From Vishniacozyma victoriae (Eukaryota; Basidiomycota; Tremellomycetes; Tremellales; Bulleribasidiaceae), in NCBI GenBank assembly GCA_017654735.1, contig JADPYG010000089.1, positions 320,001 to 384,000 of the forward strand: a stretch of DNA of 64,000 bases, given 5' to 3'. Positions 48,410 through 58,087 of the stretch are shown here, piece by piece; the stretch's first letter is position 1, and each line of letters opens with the position of its first letter. Below the pieces are notes generated by a model that had not been told where the DNA came from, searched no databases, and was given only the letters and a program-made list of their open reading frames with translations. Both the position numbers and the translations under genes were made by a program.

Positions 48410-49497
48410 ATGAGCATGCTTAGTCGTCGCTTGTATTCATCATGCTCTCGATCTACTCCTATAGAAGTATCTAAAACACATACATCCACTCGTGGTCGAC
48501 TACGACTTAAACCTAGAGTTACACCTTCTCAGACACTTTCGAAACTTACCCGACCTCGGGAATCGGTCGATACCAATACCCTCCCATCCATCTCGACAGC
48601 AGGAAGGGGTAGGAAGGGAAGGAGATCTGTACTTTCGGGCTCGAGGGGGATTGCAAGTGGAGAGGGAAAGACGATGAATGTTCCTTATATAGCCGGACAT
48701 TCGATAGAGGGCTTTACACCCGTTCACCTCTATCCTGTTCAAGCTGCTCTCCACCTGTCATTCACTCCCCCACACCTCCCCCTACCCATCAACTTGGGGG
48801 CAAGGATGTACACCACCACTCCATCTTCCTCCGACAAATTCAATCCCGATAACCTATTCAAGGCGCCACCTCGACCTTCACCCCTTCCCGAATTGATTAG
48901 GAAATCGGAAAACGCACTGGGTGATCATCAATCCGTCATTTCCGCTCTATCCCATCCTGTCAACATCCATCACCTCGGTAACACTTCCGCTTCGACATTA
49001 CCAAGCCTCCGTACAGAGATTGAAGGCGATACCGTACTTGCTAGGATGATCGCAGAGGCAGGTGTCAAGTGGAGTTTAACCCCGGAACTCGAATGGGAAA
49101 AGACCCTTGCTCGATTATCCACCCCTTCTTCGAGCCTCACCGAGTCCGAACTATCTTCAAGGACCGAGGTACAACTCCAAGATCATATCGAGGCGAGCGC
49201 GAAAGAAAGTAAAGCGAGTGTAAATGATGCTGTTACTGGATTGGAAGCTTTACTTGATAAGTTGAACATGAGTCAGGTGGATATGACGAGTGTAAAGAGA
49301 AAGAGGAAGCAGAAGATTTCGAAACACAAGTACAAGAAGAGGAGAAAGGTGAGTTGTCATTTTTGGTCTCTTGTGGAAGTTGGACCAACCTGGTCCACCG
49401 ACTCAGGTGTTTTAACCTGGGTTGTTTGAGCCGTAGGCAATGGGATAGTAGCTGATGATAGGCCGAGCGTGCTCAGAGGAAGCGATTGGGCAAGTAG
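48410..49497 (+). CDS. Mitochondrial small ribosomal subunit protein mS38 (Cox24/AURKAIP1 family)
   Basis: A mitoribosome protein needed for translation of mitochondrial mRNAs, COX1 in yeast. Exons 48410-49348 and 49462-49497 give 324 aa. The N-terminus MSMLSRRLYSSCSRSTP is a typical mitochondrial presequence. The middle is poorly conserved, Ser/Pro-rich. The extreme C-terminus carries the family signature SVKRKRKQKISKHKYKKRRK joined through the intron to AERAQRKRLGK, the DUF1713-type basic tail. The length is typical for fungal members, whose N-terminal part varies. The start at 48410 is preferred over the upstream GTG-led open frame because it begins the presequence. Confidence 0.82.
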
Positions 49498-49969
49498 AAT
49501 GGTAGTAGAGGTAGAGGTACGTCGATGCCCCTCGAGCGGATGCTGAGGGTTTAGGTCGACGCGTGGGGTGGAGAGATGGAGTACCACATGTGATGAGGTA
49601 AGTCAAACCTCCGCTTTCTCTCCCCTTGTCCTACCTCCCTTTTCAGGTTGTCGTGGCTGACAACAGGCATTCAATAGCATATGAATTAGTACCATGCAAC
49701 CATTATTCAACGTTCAACGCGAGATCCACTAGAATCACTTTACCCGCGATCTAAATCTAACCTTATCTTATTTGACTATTTGACTGATCCCATCCGACTA
49801 ACCAGTCCTTCAATTTGCTCGGCCGGTAGGTGAAACATATCACTATTCGCCACATGTCGACACATCTCCCTACGATACTTCGTCGTCTAGACATCGACTT
49901 ATACCTACTTTCTCTATTTACTCAACAGCCACTCTACACGTATACGAGATACGAGATACAAGATACGAC
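49498..49969. other. Spacer upstream of a small hypothetical gene
   Basis: 472 bp, holding the mS38 3' UTR and the leader of the gene at 49970. The last 28 bases are four 7-bp repeats, listed separately. Nothing else is recognisable. Confidence 0.4.
49942..49969 (+). repeat. Four tandem 7-bp repeats directly before a start codon
   Basis: ATACGAG, ATACGAG, ATACAAG, ATACGAC follow one another without gap and the next three bases are the ATG at 49970. The repeat is purine/AT-rich and would sit at the very end of the 5' leader. Confidence 0.75.
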
Positions 49970-50488
49970 ATGATTCGTACCCATGAATGTCATAATCTAG
50001 TTGCTCTAGTCGAGAGAGAGAATTCAACCGACCTTGAAAATTCCCGTCAATACGACTCGAGAGTAGAAATCCAACCGCGATATAACTTTCAACTCAAGAT
50101 CATTTCAAACCTCAACGAAATCGTAAACCTTTCCTCTCACTACCCATTCAGCAAGAGGCTGACGGCACAGGCTTTAACATTATCCCCTGATCACGTATCT
50201 GAAAAGTACTTGATAGCAAGGAGATGGAAAGAAGCATTCAGCGAGTTAGGTCTAGATTATGAGATATACAAAGGTACCCATGTTTTCCCTAGTGAGTGAT
50301 GATAAGAGCTGATGTCAGGTCAAATCGCCTCTCTCGAGCTACAAACGACAAGGGATCGAGCATTTGTGATTGAGATCCGACTCAAATCCGGTTCTGCCTC
50401 CGAGGTGATAAGGTTTGGAGGGGAGATTCAAATGGCTTTGAGGATTGAACAGAACCGAAGAGCTGGTCTCGCTACCGGGGGGAATTAG
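49970..50488 (+). CDS. Hypothetical protein, 157 aa
   Basis: Exons 49970-50273 and 50319-50488 join in frame (GTACCC donor, GAGCTGATGTCAG branch and acceptor) to 157 aa. The protein begins MIRTHECHNLVALVEREN. It has a hydrophobic/charged alternating middle (YNFQLKIISNLNEIVNLSSHYPF) and a helix-like SEKYLIARRWKEAFSELGLDYEIYKG, then beta-like ASLELQTTRDRAFVIEIRLKSG and RFGGEIQMALRIEQNRR. I do not recognise a family. It is convergent with SEC24, 259 bp apart. Confidence 0.6.
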
Positions 50489-50747
50489 GGGTCACGGTCG
50501 AGCACCACTATCGTGTTTATGTAATTCGAAGACCACTTTTATAGGATCAGGAAGTCCGATGAATATAGTGTAAAGACAGACCACAAGCCGATTCTGTACT
50601 AATGCATAAGATCCATCAAACCGTTTTTATCATCTACAATCTATGATCACTTAACCATTAACCTGCCACGTCAACACCCTACCCTCTCTGAGACTGACTC
50701 CCTCGCGACGTCGCACGATCTGACGATCATGCTCGCTCGCTCGCCCA

Positions 50748-53705
50748 CTACCCACTCACCTTATTCTTAACAGTCGTAAGGTACTGAGCATAACTACTCA
50801 TCTTGTCCATCCTATCCTCAATCAACAAACTCAATGCCCAACTCCTCAATGCAGGTTCAGCATCACTCTTGACGATATAGACATGTGGTCTATACACTCC
50901 TCGTCTCAATTCCTGAGTCTTGGCGACGATAGAGTAAACCCGTTGCGACATTGTATTATCGAGTTGAGGTAATGTTGATTTTCCACCTCCTAGATCTGCG
51001 TAAGACGGGAGATCGAATACATCCTGAACGAGTCGGGGGACAGCTTCGTGTCCTACCCATAGGAAGATATTTTGTCCATCTTCAATCATGAATAGACCGT
51101 GTCGTTCTAACCTCTCTGAAGTGAGGTTGAGTGGAGGGGGTAAGATGAGATGACCATCATCACCGATCGTACCAGCCTCTGGAGGCATGTTGTGTAGCGA
51201 GTAGAAACGGGGGTGGATGTAGGGTATAAGTGATTGGGCGGGTAATGTCGAAAGAAGGCATTGGGCATATGCTCGTAGATCGGGAGGGATGGATGCTCCT
51301 TCACGTAGACCGACGTGTTTGACCAAACCACAACATAATAGAGGGAGGAGTTGGAGGTTTGCAGGGACGGCAAGTTGAGCACTGGCTCCGGCAGAGGAAG
51401 TGACTTGATCCTTGTAGACTTTTAGCATTGCCGATAATTGGTTGGTGACTAGATTTCGAGCGTCGTCGAGGGATCCATTCAACGACTTCTCAACAGCCTT
51501 GTTGGCGAGGTAAGAGGCGATGGCGATTTGGTCGGCGGAGCCAAACAACTCGGCGGTAGAGTCGGTAGTAGGCATGGCCTGGGTAATGACTCGAATCCTC
51601 CTTTCTCCAAAGCATGTGGTATGCAGGATAGCGGTCTGCAGCACAACGAATGGGCCCTTGAGATCATCTTCGAGTTGTAGCTCAATCACATAATTCTGAT
51701 CAAGGGGTACGGTCGGTAGAGCGAGTAAATCGGTTGATCGAATGAAGAAATTTCCATGGAAAGCAGACATTCGAATACCTCGGGTAGCACGTACTCGAAT
51801 AACAGCTTCCAGACCGAGGGGCATGGCCAAGACTCGTCCGAATTCGGTCGAGAATTTGATGGCGTCTTCGGACCTGGCAGCGTTGAAACCGGGGTAGAGA
51901 TATGTCTGACCAGCAGTGTACCTTGGCAAACAACCCAGAGTGGCGACATCGGTATAGTTTGCCGAGAACAAAAACATGTCGACGGAAACTTGCTGCTTGG
52001 AACATTCGATAGCAAAAGTCTTGTAGAATGACGAAGCCGCCTGGAGGAGGGATGATTCCTTGTTGGTGCCTAGTAATTTTGGGTCGTCACGAGCTTTGAG
52101 CGCTCCTTCGCCAATGGTAGGTAGACTGGCAGATAGACAGATGATCTTTCCACCGATCTTGTTGATCAATTGATGAGCCGCCTGAAGAGCTGATCCGAGG
52201 GCGTTTCCGACGACATTGGCGTCCTGGAACATGTCGCTCAATCGTCCAAGGAAGTTGTCGATTGCAGGTCGAGATTCGGCCAAGTTGACAAGGAGGTCGA
52301 CGGGCTTGGGTAGGAAAACATCCTGAATATCGGAGACAACCATCATGGATCCTTCGGTAGCGCCTGCTGGGAGCGAGAAGAAGTGGAGAGAAGTGGAAAC
52401 GGCGATAAAGGCAATCTTGACTCGGCCATCCTGGTTGGGGATATTATCTAGACTCTCCAATATCGTTCGAGCGGCAGTAGCGACCATGCCAGACTGAACG
52501 GCTGCTTGGGAAACATCAATGATGAACGCGTAAACGGGTGGTTGAGGTGGTCGAACCATATACTCGGTAGGTGCGATGAATTCGACAACAGAGTGGTTGA
52601 GCTCTTTTCTAGCCCATCGATCGGCGGGTTTACCAGCAGCTTGGTCCCAGTCGAATAGCTGAGGTACTTCGTTACTGAGTCCACACATGCAACATTTCCA
52701 TCTGTTTCCACCTTCGATAAATGTAACAAAGGGATTGATGTATGCTCGACATCGCCTACATCGCGCAATCACCGAGTCCTCGACAACAGGTACCGGCTCG
52801 TCTCCATCACTTTCCCGTACGGATCGGTAGGGCGAGAGGACCAATGCGAGAGGTAGTTTTGATTTGTTGAGTAATGACTGAGTGGTTGGGATGGAAGTGA
52901 GGGTGATTCGCTGATATGATGGATCGGGCTGATTATGAGGTGATTGAGTAACAGCGGCGTTGGAGGGGATCAGGTATGGTGGAGGAGGAGCTTCGAGATT
53001 CCTGACATCCGGCTGCATTCCGATAAGGTTGACGGTTTGGACCGAGTGAAGTTGTTTTGATTCCCCATATGCCCCGGGCGCGCCTTGTCCTGGTCCAGGT
53101 CGAGCACCACCACCGACATTCATCCCTTGAAACTGATTTGCCATCTGATCAACACCTCCAGCAGGAGCTCCATATGCCGCCTGTCCTTGAACTGGGTACC
53201 CAGGTTGTTGCTGTTGAGGCTGCTGAGGATAAAAAGGTTGTTGAGGTTGTTGGACATCGTTTCCTGCCATACCAGGGGTAAATAGCTGGGTAGGACCTCC
53301 AACTTGACTCTGATCGGGATCAACAGGTTGTTGAGCTTGTTGCGCGTATCCTCCTCCTCCACCAGATGCTGCTGCTCCTCCTCCGTAAACCTGATCCATC
53401 TGAGCGGTGGGGTATTGCCGTCTTCCAGCTCGAGGTGCAGGTGCAGACGCGGGAGCTTGAGCTTGTTCAGCGACAGGATGGGCGGTGGGGTAGGTAGGTT
53501 GGGTCGGGACTTCCCATTGTGATTGTCCAGTTGATTGGTCTATATATCAGCGCTACCCCTGCTTCATGTGAGGGCACGTACCGATGTAGATGTACGCTTG
53601 AGATTGCTGATCCCTTTGATGTCAGCTGTGTTGTGTTGACCAAGATCACGGGTGGACTCACCACCTAGCTTCCCAGCCTTGAGGGATCTGCTGAGGCTGC
53701 TGCAT
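50748..53705 (-). CDS. SEC24: COPII coat cargo-binding protein Sec24 with an N-terminal WW domain
   Basis: The COPII inner-coat subunit that binds cargo and the Sec23 partner at ER exit sites. Three exons (53662-53705, 53582-53613, 50748-53539) give 955 aa. Residues about 9-41 form a WW domain: GWEARWD, aromatic pair YIYID, and QWEVP, with both tryptophans present. A Gln/Pro/Gly-rich stretch follows, then the Sec24 core: LVLSPYRS, the zinc finger [12 protein letters not shown]...[13 protein letters not shown], the trunk [18 protein letters not shown] and [14 protein letters not shown], the beta-sandwich and helical domains, and the gelsolin-like end [28 protein letters not shown]. The large exon is 2.8 kb without introns, unusual here. 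The start at 53705 is the only ATG that splices into the WW domain; upstream codons also open but look like leader. Confidence 0.93.
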
Positions 53706-53974
53706 TTTTTGCCTGTACTTGAGTGGTAGAGAGGCGGGTAAGGAAGAAAGGGGGGTTACGAGGTGGGAAGGATAGCTCTCTTGTCTGTCGTCACAACCTT
53801 GCCCAGACCCAGGTCTCGTGGAACCCAACCCTGACAGTGGGGAGGCTGCCACACTCGCGTGTTTATCGGGAATACCAATAGCAGAGTGGAGTCCCGCAAT
53901 GCCACGCGAGATCTGCATGAGCTCGAGCGTGTCAACTGTTGAATAGCAGAGGTATACTTGATTCGATATATAGA
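53706..53974. promoter_or_regulatory. Shared divergent promoter, SEC24 / SEH1
   Basis: 269 bp separate the two start codons. No strong motif was identified. Both products are coat-type proteins, which would make co-regulation sensible, but the sequence alone does not show it. Confidence 0.4.
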
Positions 53975-55333
53975 ATGTTACAGACTAATCTGCTCAACCC
54001 GGGGCATGCGGATCTAGTAACTCGTAAGCTCATGGCTTTTCTGACCCCTACGTAGCTGATTCCCAGATGTCGTCTACGATTTCTACGGAGAGAGATGTAT
54101 GTCCCCACTCTACTTATCTTCAACGTGACTCATAATAGTGGCTACGTGTTCAGCAGACCAGCGGATCAAGATATTTCACAAGAGCGCAGAAGACACATGG
54201 GAGCCAGAGGCAGAATGGAAGGTCAGCTGACGCTCGCATGATGTGGCACGGCAAGCTGACAGTCAGGCTCACGACGCGCCTCTACTACGCTTAGCTTTCG
54301 CACACCCATTACACGGATGCCTGATCGCTTCCTGCTCTCATGACCGTACAGTGAGAGTATGGGAGGAGCCATCCGCTTCTACTAGTAACGCCGGCAATAG
54401 GGATGGTCGGTGGATTGAGAAAGGGATCTTGACGGGCGCAAAGGGGAGTGTGAGGAGTGTGGAATTCGCTCCTCCCTCGCCAGCATTTGGGCTACGAGTG
54501 GTAAGCTCACCCCTTCCACTCATAGTGCACAGCTTACATGTAGGCATCAGTATCGACAGACTCGCATTTACGTATACACTCTTCCTTGGATCCTAATCTG
54601 AATGACTGGTCTTTATCGAATTCAGTCTATATCCCTGCTCTAGTCCCCGCTGGATCAACAGATGCCAGTGCAGATGCTACGCAAGTTAGCCCCACGACTA
54701 CGGATGAGCTAGCAACTGGCGGATGGGGATTGAGTTGGTGTAAGGAACGTTGGTGGGGTAGTGTTCTCGCTGTTTTCGCCGGTACAAGTCCAGTAGTCAA
54801 GGTAGGCTCTCTCGCTACTCGATGGGCTCATGCTGATCCCTCAGATCCTCACGCTGAACCCATCCCCCACATCTCTAATCCACCTAACTCCACCCTCCTC
54901 ATCCCCCCTAACATCCGTCTCATGGGCACCATCCTGTGGTCGTTCATACCACCTCATAGCAACCGGAGCTCGAGATGGCGCAGTGAGGATCTGGAGAGTA
55001 GAACCCCCAAACGATGGCGACGATCCAGAAGAGACATCTAGGGAAGGATGGAAAGCAGAGGTAGTTGCTGAATTTGAGAAGGGAGGTGCTAGGATTGGGA
55101 TGGTTGATGTATGTTCCTCGACTATGCTACTGCCAAAAAGCTGACAGACAGTGGAACGCGACGGGGACAACATTGACGACGAGTGATGATGAGGGTGTTA
55201 TCCGTATATACAAACGTAAGTCAGCTGTTCGCACTGTGTTCCATGAGCTGATAATTAGCTACATATGCCAAATCCTGGAAATTGTTTGGAAAGATGACGG
55301 CCGAAGAGCCGGAAGAGACAAATGGTCATTGAA
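53975..55333 (+). CDS. SEH1: WD40 nucleoporin / SEA-complex subunit Seh1
   Basis: A beta-propeller protein of the Nup84 nuclear pore subcomplex and of the SEACAT/GATOR2 complex controlling TORC1. Exon 1 (53975-54023, MLQTNLLNPGHADLVT) and exon 2 (54067-54096) are tiny and join to HVVYDFYGERLATCSADQRIKIFHKS, the conserved first blade (compare the Seh1 pattern H-x-D-L-V-H-D-V-x-Y-D-F-Y-G-x-R-x-A-T-C-S-x-D). Further parts: AHDAPLLRLAFAHPLHGCLIASCSHDRTVRVWEE, GAKGSVRSVEFAPP, GGWGLSWCKERWWGSVLAVFAGTSPVVKV, and WNATGTTLTTSDDEGVIRIYK. The last exon gives YAKSWKLFGKMTAEEPEETNGH before TGA 55331-55333. About 370-380 aa, as expected. The micro-exon structure at the 5' end hides the gene in simple open-frame views. 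Confidence 0.85.
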
Positions 55334-55686
55334 TCCCATAGTACCTATGCAACTTATAGAATGGGTCCAACATGTCCGCTCGGGCCGTTATGCAATTGAT
55401 GTTGGTCGAGGAGCGGGCCGACATGGAGTACTAACGGTCCGTATCCTTCGGGTTTGGACGGACAGCGCACGAACCCCGCTTAAGTTGTCCAACGAGATTT
55501 AGTTCCGTTACAGTGACGTTTGTGGGGTAAATGCGGCTGTGAAAACGGAGGGAGGAGCTTCTCCTTGGTTCCACCTTTTATCACTTATCTTTATTACTTG
55601 TGAACAAGTATGTTACCTTTCACTCCCAAGCATCAAAGTTATTTGAATAGATCACTGACCATCAGCTTTTAATAAATATACATACA
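55334..55686. promoter_or_regulatory. Promoter and leader of the aldolase gene
   Basis: 353 bp, holding the SEH1 3' UTR and the aldolase promoter. A pyrimidine-rich patch (about 55560-55600) precedes a probable leader intron at 55608-55665 (GTATGT donor, GATCACTGACCATCAG branch and acceptor). The AUG follows 21 bases later. Confidence 0.5.
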
Positions 55687-57779
55687 ATGTCTGGAGCTCT
55701 ATCTGTCGTCCCCGTACGCCAAACTCCCCCTTATCAGTCAACAGCTCTAACCCACAGGCTGGTGTCCTTTCCGGACCCAACACCCGAAAGCTCTTAGAAT
55801 ACGCAAAGGAGAACAAGGTATGTCAGCCTTCTCTTTCCCTCAACTTCTTCATACACGGATGCATGGATGAATGTTATCACACAATACACGTCACTATCCA
55901 CACACTCCATTTTTGGGAAACTTTCCAAACTTTCAACCATCCTCAATTCCACTCTTCATACTTCATTTCCCATCATGAACGAATTCATTTTGGACATGGC
56001 TGATATTCTAGTTCGCTATCCCCGTAAGTACCCCTCCGACCATACCACCATAGCCCACCTCTACCGGCGGCATCTTGCCTGCCCAATCATATCTCATCTA
56101 CAACCGAGCCAAGACATCATACTGACGTCGTTCCTTTTTTTCGTAAACAGGCCATTGTAAGTCACTTTTTCACACGGTAACAAGGTTCCCACGAACCTTA
56201 ACCGAGATCTATCACACGTGCTGACATCATAGAACGTTACTTCATCTTCTATCGTCAATGCCTGTCTAGAGGCCGCTAGGGATATCAACTCCCCCATCAT
56301 CCTTCAATTGTCCCAGGGTGGTGCCGCTTACTTTGCCGGTAAAGGTGTAGCAAACGACAAGCAACAAGCATCTATCGCTGGTGCCGTTGCTGCTGCTCAC
56401 TTTATCCGAAGTGTTGCTCCTATCTATGGCGTGTGAGCAATTTGTAAAAAAAATTGTAAAAAGGAGATAAGCTGATTGGATAGTCCCGTCATCCTCCACA
56501 CTGACCATTGTGCCAAGAAGCTCTTGCCATGGATGGACGGTATGCTCGATGCCGATGAGGCTTACTACAAGGAGCACGGAGAGCCCCTTTTCTCGTACGC
56601 CCCCCTCTATTTCAGTCAGATGTTAGACTGACAACCAGCTCTCATATGCTTGATCTCTCCGAGGAGACCAAGGAGGAGAACATTGCCGACTGTGTCAAGT
56701 ACTTCACCCGAATGGCCAAGATGGAGCGTGAGCCCCACTTTTTCCCTCTCGTCAACAAAGCTAATAAACAGAATGGCTCGAGATGGAGATCGGTATCACC
56801 GGAGGTGAGGAGGACGGTGTCGACAACTCCAACGCCGACAACGCTTCCCTCTACACCCAGCCCCCAGACATCTACGACGTCTACACTGCTTTGAACGCCA
56901 TCTCCCCCAACTTCTCCATTGCCGCTGGTTTCGGAAACGTTCACGGTGTCTACAAGCCTGGAAACGTCGCCCTCAGGCCCGAGCTCCTCGGTGACCACCA
57001 GAAGTACGCTGCTGAGCAGATTGGCAAGCCCGACACCAAGCCTCTGTGAGTCTTTCTTTCCTGTCTGTCCTTCCTGTCTTGCTTTTTCTCTTTTCTATGC
57101 TCTTGGGCTTCCTTTCAGGCCCCACCTCCCGATGTGAGAAAGCGTTAGCCTCCACTTGTTCTCCGAACACTTCCCCCACCCCGCTATCTTCTATAGACAG
57201 TGCCCTTCCCTCCTTCAATGAGGTAGTTGTGGCGATTCCGATAGCGCAGAAAAACATTTTTCACCATTTTAGAACTTGCTCTTTCGCCTTTTTGCCATCC
57301 CCTAATCCGGGATTGGGCACTATGATCTCATTGATTCATTTCGAGTGATGTTGATTTGGTGTGGCTATGAGGGAGGAAGTGTCAAATTGGTGTGACATTC
57401 TTGTACCTCTTTCTTCCTTCTTTATCATTCATTCGAATGTCCAGAGATTGAAACGAGAAATAGTGCTAATTGAACCAGATTCCTAGTCTTCCACGGTGGA
57501 TCCGGTTCTTCCAAGGAGGAGATCCGAACTGCCGTCGTTAACGGTGTCGTCAAGATGAACGTTGATACCGACACTCAATTCGCTTACTTGACCGGTATCC
57601 GAGACTTTGTCCTTTCCAAGAAGGACTACCTCATGGCTCAAGTCGGTAACCCCGATGGAGCTGATAAGCCCAACAAGAAGAACTACGATCCCCGAGTCTG
57701 GGTCCGAGAGGGTGAAAAGACCTTGGCCAAGAGGGTTAGGGAGGCTTGTGTTGATCTCGGAAACGAGAACCGAAACTAG
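55687..57779 (+). CDS. FBA1: Class II fructose-1,6-bisphosphate aldolase
   Basis: Zinc-dependent glycolytic aldolase splitting fructose-1,6-bisphosphate into DHAP and glyceraldehyde-3-phosphate. It starts MSGALSVVP, then AGVLSGPNTRKLLEYAKENK and, through two micro-exons, FAIP (56012-56023) and AI (56151-56156), into NVTSSSIVNACLEAARDINSPIILQLSQGGAAYFAGKG. Zinc-binding and catalytic segments are all present: VILHTDHCAKKLLPWMDGM, AAGFGNVHGVYKPGNV, FLVFHGGSGSSKEEI, VVKMNVDTDTQFAYLTG. The end is ACVDLGNENRN. About 360 aa, normal. Introns are unusually long for this genome (194, 127, 76 and 433 nt among them). Codon choice is strongly C-ending, as expected for a highly expressed enzyme. Confidence 0.96.
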
Positions 57780-58087
57780 GTACCGAGATCTTTGGATCGA
57801 AGGTATTTAGTATCTGGTGGAGAATAGAGGATGAAAAGAAAGGAAAAAGAATTATGTAGTAGTGATAGTTTACTGTTTCGCATGAATGCGTTTGGTACTC
57901 GATTATTTGTCAATTCTGCATTCGTTCTGCTACTGATTACATCGTATCGAAGACTGTCAGTGGACATTGGTGTCCTCGATATGAATAAGCGGACTCTAGT
58001 GCTCTAACCTGCTAGGCTGGCTGGTCACAAGGTGATATGACGATGACATGTTCGACAAGTTGATACTGTAAGACCAATCTAATCAAA
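57780..58087. other. Convergent 3' spacer, FBA1 / CTR9
   Basis: 308 bp between two converging stop codons; 3' UTRs only. No other feature is recognisable. Confidence 0.4.

Noticed and set aside
57046..57478. The 433-nt aldolase intron as a possible snoRNA host
   Set aside because: Only isolated TGATG-like pieces were found, without a paired C/D box set and terminal stem.
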